NCBI GenBank assembly: GCA_041398225.1
Contig: JAWKVD010000018.1
Location: 13,999 to 77,998 of the forward strand
Length of the DNA: 64,000 bases
Reading direction: 5' to 3'
DNA from: JAWKVD01 sp041398225
GTDB lineage: Bacteria > Pseudomonadota > Alphaproteobacteria > Caulobacterales > Hyphomonadaceae
In this document: one piece after another, positions 26,132 through 35,541 of the stretch
How positions within the stretch are numbered: position 1 is the stretch's first letter
How the letters are laid out: every line of letters begins with the position of its first letter
Made by a program: the position numbers and the translations under genes
The notes under the pieces: generated by a model
Databases searched by the model: none
The model's input: the letters and a program-made list of their open reading frames with translations, nothing else
Told to the model about the DNA's origin: nothing

Positions 26132-26575
26132 TCAACCCTCGGATGACAGGGCCTTTTCGATCTCGTACAGCGGCATATTCGTGAGATCCTTGTTTATCTC
26201 GGCGACGATACGCTGACTGACTTCAGTGTGCAGCACCTTGCGCAAGTCCCCGAGGGCTTTGGGCGGCGCAACGATGAAAATGCGTTTGAAGCGATTGTCG
26301 TGCGCCGCCTTGTAGAGCGCATCGGCGATTGTCGAAGCGAAACGCGTTTCTTCAAGCTCGTGCCAGTCCGTCTGTTCATAGGCGCTTCTGCGGGCGTCTG
26401 AACTGGAGAAAGCGCGGCCGGGTCGTTCGGCGCCCTGTTCGTGGGTCGCCGGATTGTCCTGCTCCAGAATCCGGAAGGTCTTGTAGACGGGAAGGTCCGC
26501 TTCTCCGTCATTTAGCAGGAACAGCGCCTTGCGCCCGTCCGCCACCATCACCCAGTCGCCGTTCCGGACGTCCAT
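26132..26575 (-). CDS. Host-attachment family protein (first copy)
   Basis: A 147-residue protein opening VRNGDWVMVADGRKALFLLND, with HELEETRFASTIADALYKAA in the middle and FKRIFIVAPPKALGDLRKVL...VSQRIVAEINKDLTNMPLYEIE at the end. This is the pattern of the 'protein required for attachment to host cells' family, named from Agrobacterium; the fold is thought related to the eRF1 middle domain. Biochemical role unknown. AGGAG at 7 bases supports the start. Divergent from the thiolase gene; a second family member of the same length lies on the other side of that gene. Confidence 0.82.
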   Translation of the reverse strand: MDVRNGDWVMVADGRKALFLLNDGEADLPVYKTFRILEQDNPATHEQGAERPGRAFSSSDARRSAYEQTDWHELEETRFASTIADALYKAAHDNRFKRIFIVAPPKALGDLRKVLHTEVSQRIVAEINKDLTNMPLYEIEKALSSEG

Positions 26576-26822
26576 TGATCTTCTCCTTGCTGCCTCACCG
26601 GGAGGCTCCGGCGCGTCGCCGGTCACCGTCCGGACGCGCTGAATCTGAGGTGCGGTTCGGTCTCGTCTGAAATAAATCAACTCCGGGCCGGCTGGCCTGT
26701 TCCTGTCTCTACGGACACCTTCTTGACCGGAAGGGTCCGGATCGCGATGTTCCGTGCACATTCTGGCAGGGCCAGACGACCTCGGACAAGCTCGATTTGC
26801 CCGAGCAACAGGGAGATTTTCC

Positions 26823-28004
26823 ATGAGCGCATCCGATCCCGTGGTCATCGTAGGCATGGCCAGAACCCCTATGGGCGGCCTTCTCGGCGACCTGACGAGC
26901 CTTTCCGCGAACGAACTGGGCGCGATCGCCATCAAGGGGGCGGTGACGGAAGCTGGCGTCAAGAACGACGAAGTCGACCTCGTCTACATGGGCAACTGCC
27001 TGCCGGCCGGGCAAGGGCAGGCGCCTGCGCGCCAAGCCGGCATCAAGGGCGATCTGGCGAAGTCGGCTCAGGCCACGACCGTCAACAAGATGTGCGGCTC
27101 GGGCATGCAGGCTGCGGTGATGGGGCGGAATGCACTGTTGGCTGGTGAGGCCACCGTGGTCGTTGCGGGCGGCATGGAGAGCATGACCAACGCGCCTCAC
27201 CTGGTCGACCTGCGCAAGGGACACAAGTACGGCGCGGCCGCCATGAAGGACCATATGGCGACCGATGGCCTCGAAGACGCCTATGGTGGCGGCGCCATGG
27301 GCAATTTCGCCGACATGATCGCGCGCGAATACCAGTTCACCCGGGAACAACAGGACGCCTATGCAATCGAGACGCTGTCTCGCGCGCAGTCGGCGGCCGC
27401 CGAAGGACGCTTCAAGCGCGAAATCACGCCGGTCACGGTGAAGTCCAGGAAGGGCGATGTTACTGTCGACACGGACGAACTGCCCCGTATCGCCAAGCCC
27501 GAAAAAATTCCGCAGCTCAAACCGGCTTTCGCGAAAGACGGCACAGTGACCGCTGCCAACGCCTCCGCGATTTCCGACGGCGCCGCCGCGCTGGTGCTGA
27601 TGAAGGAATCCGAGGCGAAGAAACGCGGGCTCAAACCGCTGGCGCGCATCGTCTCCACGGCGGCGCATAGCCACGACCCGGCCTACTTCACCACGGCGCC
27701 TGTTCCGGCCATGCAGAAGGCGCTGGAGAAAGCCGGCTGGACCGCCGCCGACGTCGATCTGTGGGAGATCAACGAGGCGTTCGCCGTTGTTCCCATGATC
27801 GCCATGAAGGAACTTGGACTGACTCACGACAAGGTGAACGTGAACGGCGGCGCTTGTGCGCTTGGTCACCCCATCGGCGCCTCCGGCGCGCGGGTTGTGG
27901 TGACTCTCATCAACGCGATGGAACAGCGCGACGCGAAGCGCGGAGTTGCGTCGCTTTGCATCGGTGGCGGCGAGGGGATCGCGATGGCGATCGAGCGCCC
28001 CTAG
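26823..28004 (+). CDS. Acetyl-CoA C-acetyltransferase (thiolase)
   Basis: A 393-residue thiolase II, which interconverts two acetyl-CoA and acetoacetyl-CoA, for ketone-body or polyhydroxybutyrate metabolism. The nucleophile is Cys91 (TVNKMCGSGMQAA); NEAFAVVPMIAM, GGACALGHPIGASGAR (His) and CIGGGEGIAMAIE (second Cys) are all present. GGGAG at 7 bases defines the start. No phaB or phaC gene is adjacent; it is flanked by two host-attachment family genes. Confidence 0.94.
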   Translation: MSASDPVVIVGMARTPMGGLLGDLTSLSANELGAIAIKGAVTEAGVKNDEVDLVYMGNCLPAGQGQAPARQAGIKGDLAKSAQATTVNKMCGSGMQAAVMGRNALLAGEATVVVAGGMESMTNAPHLVDLRKGHKYGAAAMKDHMATDGLEDAYGGGAMGNFADMIAREYQFTREQQDAYAIETLSRAQSAAAEGRFKREITPVTVKSRKGDVTVDTDELPRIAKPEKIPQLKPAFAKDGTVTAANASAISDGAAALVLMKESEAKKRGLKPLARIVSTAAHSHDPAYFTTAPVPAMQKALEKAGWTAADVDLWEINEAFAVVPMIAMKELGLTHDKVNVNGGACALGHPIGASGARVVVTLINAMEQRDAKRGVASLCIGGGEGIAMAIERP

Positions 28005-28034
28005 CGGCCTTCCTGGGATTTCACTTATCGAGCG

Positions 28035-28070
28035 GCGGCGGGCGTCCCTGGACGTCCGCCGCTTGCTTTT
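28035..28070 (+). terminator. Rho-independent terminator after the thiolase gene
   Basis: Stem GCGGCGGGCGTCC (28035-28047)/GGACGTCCGCCGC (28050-28062) with one G-T pair, then TTGCTTTT. It lies about 30 bases after the thiolase stop. Confidence 0.7.
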
Positions 28071-28231
28071 GAGCGTCATCGCGGCGTGCGCTCTTCTGGC
28101 GCAGTTTGCCGATAGCAAATGATCTCAATCAAACGGCGCCGGGGCGCCTGTCGCTACCCTCCGGGGCAAGCCTGACTGCGACCTGACTGCGAGGGTCGCG
28201 GGCGGCGAGGCGACGAGATTGAGGTCGGAGA

Positions 28232-28675
28232 ATGATCGCCAGAAAGGGCGCATATGTCGTCGTATCTGACGACGCCGGAGCCACTGTGTTCCGGATCGCC
28301 AATCGCGTCAGCGGCGTGAAGCTTGATGATGTCGAAGCGCTTGAAGTCGGCCTTACCGCCCGCACGCATCAGGCGACGTGTGGCTCTGATAATGGCGCAC
28401 GAAGCGGCATGAACGGGGCGGCGGCTGAGAAAACCGTCGAGGCGTTCGCAGACGATCTGGCGGAACGGATTGATACGCTTGCGGAGCAGGCGGGGCGTGG
28501 CGTCATCCTGTTTGCAGCGCCGGGCTTTATCGAGAAGGTGCGCCTGCGGCTATCGGACAAATCGAAGGCGGCCCTCAGCGCGATCGTCGAGAGAGACTGC
28601 CGCGACATGCGTCTCGCCGAGCTGGAAGAGTTGGTTCATTCCCTCGACGAACATTCGGGCGGGCAGGTTCACTAA
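28232..28675 (+). CDS. Host-attachment family protein (second copy)
   Basis: A 147-residue paralogue of the protein at 26132-26575, with the same layout: KGAYVVVSDDAGATVFRIAN opening, FADDLAERIDTLAEQAGRG, then GVILFAAPGFIEKVRLRLSDKS and IVERDCRDMRLAELEEL. Sequence identity between the two looks low, so this is an old duplication or separate acquisition. GAGG at 7 bases supports the ATG. It is preceded by the thiolase terminator, so it has its own promoter. Role unknown. Confidence 0.78.
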   Translation: MIARKGAYVVVSDDAGATVFRIANRVSGVKLDDVEALEVGLTARTHQATCGSDNGARSGMNGAAAEKTVEAFADDLAERIDTLAEQAGRGVILFAAPGFIEKVRLRLSDKSKAALSAIVERDCRDMRLAELEELVHSLDEHSGGQVH

Positions 28676-28704
28676 GTCTGTCGGTCGGCGCGACCGATTG
28701 AGAA

Positions 28705-29880
28705 TCAACCTTCGGATTGAAGCAGCGGGAGGACCGCTTGCTGAACCCGCCGCGCACTGTCCGCGCCAATGTTGGGGCCGCAGTTCATTGTGTAGAGAAA
28801 GCCGGCGCCACGTTCCGGGAGCAGGGCGGCACGCGCATACCACATCGTGTTTGAGCCGTCGTGAGACAGCATTCGTTCGCCGCCCGGTGCGGCAACGACG
28901 CCCCAGCCGTTTGCGTACGTGCTGTTCTCGCCGACCGGCGTCGTCAGATGCGCAAGCGTTTCGGGCTTGAGGAAGGTCTGTGCGGGATCGAGAAATATGG
29001 AGGTGAACTTCGCCCAGTCTTCCAGCGACACATGAACTGTTCCAGCCGGACCGAGTGCTGGCGGGTTGTCGGCGCGCTTCCCGGTTCCGGCGCTTTCCTG
29101 CTTGCCGAACAGACTGCGCATGTGCCCTTCAGGCGCGCCGCCTTGAGGCGGTCCGAAACCCGCGCTGCGCATGTCGAGCGGTTCGAACACGTGCCGCGTG
29201 ATGGCCTCTTCCCATGACTGCCCCGTGATCGTCTCGATCGCGGCGCCGGCGATTATGAATGCGACATTGGTGTAGGCGAACGCGCCGATCTCGCCCTTCG
29301 GCGCTTCCGAAAGCGCATTGAGCGCAGTTTCGGCGCGTTGTTCGGTCAGCGGGCGATTGTCGAATTGTCGGCCGAGAATCCAGTTTGCGCCCAGATGGTC
29401 CAGACCGGAGCGGTGCGCCATCAGTTGTTCAATCGTGATGTCGTCCCATGCCTTGGCGGTCTTTCCCGCAAACTGCGGAAACAGGGACGCAACCGACACG
29501 CCCCACCGCGCCTCTCCCCGGTCGACGAGACGCGCATAGAGGGCCCCGGTCATCGCCTTGGTGTCCGAGCCAATATGCCAAGGGTCTTCGGCGTGGATGA
29601 GGTCTGGCTTGTCAGCGGCCCGCACTCCCGCGACCGCCAGCTCCCGAACGCCGTGCGGTCCCACGATCGCGAGCGCGATGCCTGGCGCGCCGCTGCGCGT
29701 GAGTTCGTCCTGAAGGAAGCTAGACAGGTTCGCGGTATCGAGCGTCGTCAGCGACGGTGCGACGTCCTGCGGCGCCGCAACCGGGGCGGGCTGTTCGTCG
29801 CCGGCTCTCGTGCATCCGGCCAGAGACGCGGCAGCTAATGCGGTGAGAACGTCCCGGCGGCGGAAAGCTGAGGGAATCAT
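28705..29880 (-). CDS. Serine hydrolase, beta-lactamase class C/esterase family
   Basis: A 391-residue exported enzyme: N-terminal RRRDVL and signal ending SLAGC, so probably a lipoprotein and possibly Tat-exported. The active-site SxxK is SDTK in WHIGSDTKAMTGALY, the YxN is YTN in FAYTNVAFI, and the KTG-equivalent is HDG in LSHDGSNTMW. This set fits penicillin-binding-protein-like esterases and D-peptidases rather than a specialised beta-lactamase. Its ATG overlaps the stop of the upstream Lrp gene by four bases, so they are cotranscribed; that coupling suggests a peptide or amino-acid substrate. Confidence 0.87.
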   Translation of the reverse strand: MIPSAFRRRDVLTALAAASLAGCTRAGDEQPAPVAAPQDVAPSLTTLDTANLSSFLQDELTRSGAPGIALAIVGPHGVRELAVAGVRAADKPDLIHAEDPWHIGSDTKAMTGALYARLVDRGEARWGVSVASLFPQFAGKTAKAWDDITIEQLMAHRSGLDHLGANWILGRQFDNRPLTEQRAETALNALSEAPKGEIGAFAYTNVAFIIAGAAIETITGQSWEEAITRHVFEPLDMRSAGFGPPQGGAPEGHMRSLFGKQESAGTGKRADNPPALGPAGTVHVSLEDWAKFTSIFLDPAQTFLKPETLAHLTTPVGENSTYANGWGVVAAPGGERMLSHDGSNTMWYARAALLPERGAGFLYTMNCGPNIGADSARRVQQAVLPLLQSEG

Positions 29881-30377
29881 CGGTCCTGGCTGGCCACGTG
29901 CGGGCTCACCAGCCCAAGCGGCGCCGCAGTGGTGCGCTTGGCGACATTGACGATGATGCGGGACTGGATGTCGGACACCAATCCCAGCGCGAGAATCTTG
30001 TCGCGCAGAAAATTGTCATAGGCGTGCATGTCGGTTGTGACCACACGCATGACGTAGTCGACGGCGCCGGTGACGGTCATGCACTCGATGACTTCCGGCC
30101 ATTTGCGGACTGCAGCCTCGAATTTCTCGAGATTTTCGCGGCTGGGAAGCTGCAGCTTCACATTGGCGACGACCTCGAAGCCGAGACCGAGCTTCTCGTA
30201 GTTCAGCAGCGTCACGCGGCGATCAATGACGCCGTGCTCTTCCATGCGTTTGATCCGACGCCAGCACGGACTGGAAGAAAGTCCGACCTTGTCGGCGATT
30301 TCCGCGACCGAAAGCGCCGCATCGCGCTGAATCAGGTCCAGGATGCGGGCATCGATTGCATCAAGCTCGTTGGACAT
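29877..30377 (-). CDS. Lrp/AsnC-family transcriptional regulator
   Basis: A 166-residue regulator: an N-terminal helix-turn-helix (LDAIDARILDLIQRDAALSVAEIADKV, then SSSPCWRRIKRMEEHGVI) and a C-terminal RAM domain with VTGAVDYVMRVVTTDMHAYDNFL. The ATG at 30377 gives the standard length; ORF extension upstream is not needed. It is transcribed away from the indolepyruvate oxidoreductase gene across about 130 bases. The usual Lrp arrangement makes that gene and its own operon the likely targets, with aromatic or branched amino acids as effectors. Confidence 0.93.
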   Translation of the reverse strand: MSNELDAIDARILDLIQRDAALSVAEIADKVGLSSSPCWRRIKRMEEHGVIDRRVTLLNYEKLGLGFEVVANVKLQLPSRENLEKFEAAVRKWPEVIECMTVTGAVDYVMRVVTTDMHAYDNFLRDKILALGLVSDIQSRIIVNVAKRTTAAPLGLVSPHVASQDR

Positions 30378-30445
30378 GAAATTGCACCCTCGCGCGTAAA
30401 AACAGAATGAACGTGCCCATATCATGCACGGCCGCGCACTATTTG

Positions 30446-30480
30446 GCAAGTATTTTCTCTTATTTTGGGTAAGATAAGCC
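30446..30480. promoter_or_regulatory. AT-rich divergent control region, candidate Lrp site
   Basis: Between the Lrp start and the oxidoreductase start lies an AT-rich patch with the inverted repeat CTTAT-N10-ATAAG (30459-30478) beside TATTTTCT. It is the only AT-rich part of this intergenic region and has the size of an Lrp-type operator. Confidence 0.4.
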
Positions 30481-30508
30481 CTTCAGTGTGTCGAAGGGAG
30501 AAGCACCT

Positions 30509-33500
30509 GTGAGTGTGAAGACTGCGACGCTCGACGACAAGTACCTGCTTGAAAAAGGCCGGGCTTTTATGACGGGCATCCAGGCGCTGGTCCGGCTGCC
30601 GATGGACAGGGTCCGTCTCGACCGCGCCCAAGGGCTCAATACGGCAGGTTTCATTTCGGGATATCGCGGGTCGCCGCTCGGCGGTTATGACACCCAGCTT
30701 GCGGCCGCGCGCAAACACCTTGCGCCCTACAACGTTCACGTCTGGGAAGGCGTCAATGAGGATCTCGCCGCAACGGCGGTCTGGGGCAGTCAGCAGGCCC
30801 AGGCATTCCCGGGCGCGAAATTCGACGGCGTATTCGGCGTCTGGTACGGCAAGGCGCCGGGCGTCGACCGGACCGGCGATGTCTTCAAGCACGCGAACAT
30901 GGCGGGTGTCGACCTGAAGGGCGGGGTGCTCGCCATCGCCGGCGACGACCCCACCTGCAAGTCCTCAACGCTGCCGTCGCAATCGGAATTCGCGTTCATG
31001 GACGCGGAGATTCCGGTTCTCTCTCCGGCGAACCTTCAGGACATTCTGGACTTTGGGCAGCTTGGCTGGAGCATGAGCCGCTATTCCGGCCTCTGGGTCG
31101 CGATGATCGCGCTAGCCGACACGATGGACGCCGCCGGCGTGGCCGATGTCAGTCTGGACCGCCACAAGGTCCTTCTTCCGGAGGGCGTCTACCTGCCGCC
31201 CGACGGCCTCGGCCTTCGGGCGGGCGACAAGTCGATGCTCAAGGAAGTTCGGCTACGCCAGTACAAGCTGCCGGCGGCGCAGGCTTTCGCGCGCGCCAAC
31301 CGTATCGACCGCCCGGTCCTCACCGCGCCCACGCCGAACCTTGGCATTGTCGTCACTGGCCAGGCCTCGAGAGACGTCTTCGAAGCGCTCCAAGCAGTCG
31401 GTCTTGATGAGAAGGCGGCCGCCGAACTCGGCGTGTCGATCTTCAAGGTCGGCATGCCTTGGCCGTTGGAGCCCACCGCGATTTCCGATTTCTGCGCGCG
31501 GCAGAAACGAATTCTGGTCATTGAACACAAGCGCGGCCTGATCGAGCCGCAGCTGAAGTCGGTTCTCTACAACCTTCCCGCCGACAAGCGTCCGCTGATC
31601 GAGGGGAAGACGGACGCATCTGGCGCGCCGCTGCTCCACGAACTCAACGTTCTCTCGATTGCGGAAATCGCGCGGGTCATCCTCGACCGGCTTCCGGAAG
31701 GCGATCGCCGCCGCCAGGCCGAGGCCCACTTCGCGCACGTGCGGGGGCCTGATCGCGAAACAAACGGCAAGGAGCCGAATGTTCGCAAGCCTCATTTCTG
31801 CTCCGGCTGCCCCCACAATTCCTCCACCCAGCTGCCGGAGGGCTCGCGGGCGCTCGCCGGAATTGGTTGTCACTACATGGCGACATTCACGCCGGAGCGG
31901 CGCACCGACATGCACACGCAGATGGGGGGCGAGGGCGTGCCATGGATCGGTCAGGCCCCCTTCACGAGTGAAGAACATGTGTTCGCCAATCTTGGCGACG
32001 GCACCTATTCGCACTCCGGTTCGCTCGCCATCCGCGCTGCGGTGACCGCAGGCGCCAACATCACCTTCAAGCTTCTGTACAATGACGCCGTTGCGATGAC
32101 CGGCGGACAGTCGGTCGAGTCCGGTCAGACCGTTCCGCAGATTACGCGCCAACTCGCCGCCGAAGGCGTGAAGACGATCGTGATCCTCGCGGATGACGTA
32201 TCGCGGTACGGCAATGTCGACAGCATGCCTTCGCGTGTCCGGATCCTTGATCGTCGCCGGCTGGATGAAGTGCAGCGCGAGCTGCGCGAGACGAAGGGTG
32301 TAAGCGTTCTGATCTACGATCAGGTTTGCGCGACAGAGAAACGCCGGCGCATCAAACGTGGCCTGATGAATGCCCCGACGCACCGGGTCTTTATCAATAC
32401 GGCGGTATGTGAGGGCTGCGGCGACTGTTCGGTCAAATCCAATTGCCTGTCGGTCGAGCCCGTCGAGACCGAGTACGGCCGCAAGCGCCAGATCAATCAG
32501 TCGACCTGCAATACCGACTACTCCTGCCTCGAGGGTTTCTGCCCCAGTTTCGTCACCGTCACGGGCGGCGACCGCAAGAGCGACTCGCAACGTCCGGTTC
32601 CGGAGTTCGACCTGTCGAACGTTTCGGCGCCCGATCTGGCTGAGATCAACGGCGTCAGCAGCCTGTTGTTCACGGGAGTGGGCGGTACCGGCGTGACCAC
32701 TGTCGGGGCCGTGCTGGCCATGGCGGCGTACCTTGACGGCAAGGCGGCCCAGACGCTGGACATGACCGGTCTCGCCCAGAAGGGCGGGCCGGTGCTCAGC
32801 CATGTGCGCTTCGCTCAGGATCCGGACGACATCAAATCGGGTCACACGCCGCCGGGCGGCGCTGACGTCGTTATTGCTTGCGATCTGGTGGTCGCCGGCT
32901 CCGGCGATAGCCTGGTTCTGTTCGATAAGAACCGCACGCAGGTGGTGGCGAATGCGGATGTCGCGCCGACCAAGGAGTTCATCGACGATCGCCGCACGCG
33001 CTTCGACGTCGATCTTCTGGCCGCGCGGGTGCGCGTACGCGCCAAGTCGTTCAAGGCGATCAACGCCGAGGATCTGGCCGAGCGTTTCTGCGGCGACGCC
33101 ATCTACACCAACATGATCATGCTGGGGATGGCCTGGCAGCAGGGACTTCTTCCGATCAGCGAGGAGGCGATCAAGGCCGCCAACAAACTCAACGGGGTCA
33201 AGGTCGGCATGAACGCCGCAGCGTTCGATCTCGGACGTCTTGCTGCTGTCGATCCGGACGCCGTTCAGGCCCATACCGCCAAGCGCGCGCATGTGGATGC
33301 GCTCTCGCTTGACGAGCTGGTGGCGCGTCGCGCCGAAATGCTCGCCAGCTATCAGAACGAAGACTACGCGGAGAGCTATCGAGCCGCGATCGCACGCGTA
33401 CGAGCGGCGGAAAGCAACCTCGATCTCGGCGAAGATCTTTCCCGCGCGGTTGCGGCCAACCTCGCCAAGCTGATGGCCTACAAGGACGAGTATGAAGTCG

Positions 33501-33991
33501 CGCGTTTGTACGACAGCGCCGAGTACAAGCAGGCCCTGGAAGACACGTTTGGCAAGGGCGCCAAGCTGACCTTCCACCTCGCCCCGCCGCTGCTTTCCCG
33601 CAAGAATGCAAAGGGGGAGCTGGTGAAGAACAAGTACGGCGCGTGGATGATGCCCGCGTTCGGCCTGCTGAAGCGCCTGCGCGCCTTGCGCGGCACGTCG
33701 TTTGATCCGTTTGGCTGGACTGCAGAACGCAAGATGGAGCGTCGCTTGCGTGACGAGTATCTTGAGCGCCTGGACATTCTGGTCTCGAAGCTGTCGCCCG
33801 GGAACCATGCGGTGGCGGTCGAGATCGCCTCCGTTCCGGACGAGATCCGCGGCTATGGCCATGTGAAGGAGCGCGCAGTCGAGGCGGCGGAACGCAAGCT
33901 TGCAGACTTGATGGCGCGCTGGAATTCCGGCGGCGGCGCCGGGGCACCCGGCGGCCCGGCCCGACCGCAGCCTGCGCTCGCGGCAGAATAG
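30509..33991 (+). CDS. Indolepyruvate ferredoxin oxidoreductase, fused subunits
   Basis: A 1160-residue single-chain enzyme that oxidatively decarboxylates indolepyruvate and other arylpyruvates to acyl-CoA. Seen in order: the pyrimidine-binding half (SGYRGSPLGGYD), the TPP half (FCSGCPHNSSTQL, IGCHYMATF, NLGDGTYSHSG), a cysteine cluster for [4Fe-4S] (CEGCGDCSVKSNC and the later C-rich part), and the C-terminal gamma-type domain (LLFTGVGGTGVTTVGAVLAMA). This is the long oxygen-tolerant proteobacterial form. The GTG at 30509 has GGGAG 8 bases before it; an upstream GTG at 30488 has none. Likely regulated by the divergent Lrp protein. Confidence 0.94.
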   Translation: MSVKTATLDDKYLLEKGRAFMTGIQALVRLPMDRVRLDRAQGLNTAGFISGYRGSPLGGYDTQLAAARKHLAPYNVHVWEGVNEDLAATAVWGSQQAQAFPGAKFDGVFGVWYGKAPGVDRTGDVFKHANMAGVDLKGGVLAIAGDDPTCKSSTLPSQSEFAFMDAEIPVLSPANLQDILDFGQLGWSMSRYSGLWVAMIALADTMDAAGVADVSLDRHKVLLPEGVYLPPDGLGLRAGDKSMLKEVRLRQYKLPAAQAFARANRIDRPVLTAPTPNLGIVVTGQASRDVFEALQAVGLDEKAAAELGVSIFKVGMPWPLEPTAISDFCARQKRILVIEHKRGLIEPQLKSVLYNLPADKRPLIEGKTDASGAPLLHELNVLSIAEIARVILDRLPEGDRRRQAEAHFAHVRGPDRETNGKEPNVRKPHFCSGCPHNSSTQLPEGSRALAGIGCHYMATFTPERRTDMHTQMGGEGVPWIGQAPFTSEEHVFANLGDGTYSHSGSLAIRAAVTAGANITFKLLYNDAVAMTGGQSVESGQTVPQITRQLAAEGVKTIVILADDVSRYGNVDSMPSRVRILDRRRLDEVQRELRETKGVSVLIYDQVCATEKRRRIKRGLMNAPTHRVFINTAVCEGCGDCSVKSNCLSVEPVETEYGRKRQINQSTCNTDYSCLEGFCPSFVTVTGGDRKSDSQRPVPEFDLSNVSAPDLAEINGVSSLLFTGVGGTGVTTVGAVLAMAAYLDGKAAQTLDMTGLAQKGGPVLSHVRFAQDPDDIKSGHTPPGGADVVIACDLVVAGSGDSLVLFDKNRTQVVANADVAPTKEFIDDRRTRFDVDLLAARVRVRAKSFKAINAEDLAERFCGDAIYTNMIMLGMAWQQGLLPISEEAIKAANKLNGVKVGMNAAAFDLGRLAAVDPDAVQAHTAKRAHVDALSLDELVARRAEMLASYQNEDYAESYRAAIARVRAAESNLDLGEDLSRAVAANLAKLMAYKDEYEVARLYDSAEYKQALEDTFGKGAKLTFHLAPPLLSRKNAKGELVKNKYGAWMMPAFGLLKRLRALRGTSFDPFGWTAERKMERRLRDEYLERLDILVSKLSPGNHAVAVEIASVPDEIRGYGHVKERAVEAAERKLADLMARWNSGGGAGAPGGPARPQPALAAE

Positions 33992-34110
33992 TCTTTACGT
34001 TTGGCAGGTATCCCGAGCCCCGGGCGTATTGACGTCCGGGCGAATGCTCGCCCACATCCTCTGGCTTGTCGCTTGCAGGCGGTTTCGCCGGGTCGGTCTA
34101 TGGGAAGATC

Positions 34111-35241
34111 ATGGATACTTTTGAAGCGGATGCGGTGGTCATTGGGGCGGGGGTGATCGGCCTCGCTTGCGGGCGCGAGCTGGCGCGCCGGGGCAGGGAC
34201 GTCCTGGTTCTGGAAGCCGCGGACGCGATCGCAACGCAGACTTCGTCCCGCAACTCGGAAGTCGTTCACGCCGGGCTGTACTATCCGACAAATTCGCTGA
34301 AGGCGCTGATGTGCGTCGCCGGCCGCCGCAAGCTCGTGCCGTACTGTGAGCAGCGTGGCGTTGAGGTGCAGCACTGCGGAAAGCTCGTGGTTGCGGTCAC
34401 CGATCAGGAGGCGGGCGACCTCGATGCGCTCTATCGCAGGGCGCTGGCGAATGACGTCGAGGACGTTCACATCCTCACCGGTGAACAGGCGCGTGCGCTG
34501 GAGCCGGCTCTAACCCCTGAAGTTCGCGCAGCTTTGCATTCTCGTGCGACCGGAATTTTCGACAGCCATGCCTACTTCCTGGCGCTGCAGGGCGAGATTG
34601 AAGACGCTGGCGGCTCCATCGCTCTGGCGACGCCAGTGGTGCGCGGTCGCGTCATGCCGGACGGCGTGGAGCTGGAGACCGGCGGCGACAGCCCCGCACG
34701 CATCAAGGCGCAGCTTGTGGTGAATGCAGCCGGGCACGCGGCGCTGGACATCACGCGCGCGATCGAAGGGGCCGCCCACTACCCGGAGCTCGCCATGCAC
34801 TGGGCGAAGGGAAACTACTTCACCGTGCCGGGCAAAGGCGCGTTCTCGCAGCTCATCTACCCGATGCACAACTCGGCCAGCCTCGGCCTGCACCTGACCA
34901 TCGATCTTGGCGGCGGCACCCGCTTGGGGCCGGACGTTGAATGGTTGCCCGACGATGCCGGACCACCCTTCGACTACCGCGTGAATCCAGCGCGTGCGGA
35001 GGCTTTCTATGGGGAGGTGCGGCGCTATTGGCCGGGTCTACCCGACGGCTCCATCACTCCGGGCTATTCAGGCGTGCGGCCGAAACTGGTTGGTCCTGGC
35101 CAGCCGGCGGCGGACTTCATGATCGAAGGTCCCGACGCGCATGGAACGCTCGGGCTGGTGAACCTGTTCGGAATCGAAAGCCCCGGCCTGACGTCGTCGT
35201 TGGCGATCGCGGAGCGCGTCGCCGAGTTGCTGGACGCCTAA
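34111..35241 (+). CDS. FAD-dependent oxidoreductase, L-2-hydroxyglutarate oxidase-like
   Basis: A 376-residue DAO-type flavoenzyme. The FAD motif VVIGAGVIGLACGRELARRG starts near residue 8. TSSRNSEVVHAGLYYPTNSLKA is the signature of the LhgO/L2HGDH subgroup (the His-Ala-Gly segment lies by the flavin). GYSGVRPKLVGPG and IESPGLTSSLAIAERV close the fold. LhgO relatives oxidise L-2-hydroxyglutarate to 2-oxoglutarate. GGGA 5 bases before the ATG at 34111 fixes the start. It follows the indolepyruvate enzyme after 119 bases; cotranscription is uncertain. Confidence 0.88.
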   Translation: MDTFEADAVVIGAGVIGLACGRELARRGRDVLVLEAADAIATQTSSRNSEVVHAGLYYPTNSLKALMCVAGRRKLVPYCEQRGVEVQHCGKLVVAVTDQEAGDLDALYRRALANDVEDVHILTGEQARALEPALTPEVRAALHSRATGIFDSHAYFLALQGEIEDAGGSIALATPVVRGRVMPDGVELETGGDSPARIKAQLVVNAAGHAALDITRAIEGAAHYPELAMHWAKGNYFTVPGKGAFSQLIYPMHNSASLGLHLTIDLGGGTRLGPDVEWLPDDAGPPFDYRVNPARAEAFYGEVRRYWPGLPDGSITPGYSGVRPKLVGPGQPAADFMIEGPDAHGTLGLVNLFGIESPGLTSSLAIAERVAELLDA

Positions 35242-35358
35242 GGGACTTGAATTTACCGGGGATTGTCCGGGAAATTCGATCCGAAGCAGATGGCGGCGAA
35301 CGCCTTGCACTTCGCGATTCCGACGCGTATACCACGCGCCTTCCGCACACCTGCGTCT

Positions 35359-35435
35359 GGTGGGATAGCTCAGCTGGTTAGAGCGCGGGACTCATAATCC
35401 CGAGGTCCCGGGTTCAACTCCCGGTCCCACTACCA
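35359..35435 (+). tRNA. tRNA-Met (CAT), elongator type
   Basis: A 77-base cloverleaf with encoded CCA. The acceptor GGTGGGA pairs with TCCCACT (G1-U72 wobble), D arm GCTC/GAGC, anticodon stem CGGGA/TCCCG with loop CTCATAA, variable AGGTC, and T arm CCGGG-TTCAACT-CCCGG. The absence of a 1-72 mismatch and of three G-C pairs at the base of the anticodon stem argues against initiator tRNA. Pairs 4-69 and 5-68 are G-C in the opposite sense to the Ile2 gene at 10323. Confidence 0.9.
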
Positions 35436-35541
35436 TCGCCCCGCTGCGGATTTCCGAACGGTAATCCATATTCTCTTGTTCGGAGGTCAGCGCGCGCGAC
35501 CGGACTCTGGCGTCGCGGTCGCACGCTGCTGTGAGTCAAAG

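Noticed and set aside
28705..29880. Antibiotic-resistance beta-lactamase
   Set aside because: The SDTK, YTN and HDG motif set fits the broad esterase/PBP-like family; no specific resistance feature.
31253..33862. An 869-codon frame antisense to the indolepyruvate oxidoreductase
   Set aside because: Mirror frame of a well-supported gene with no domain.
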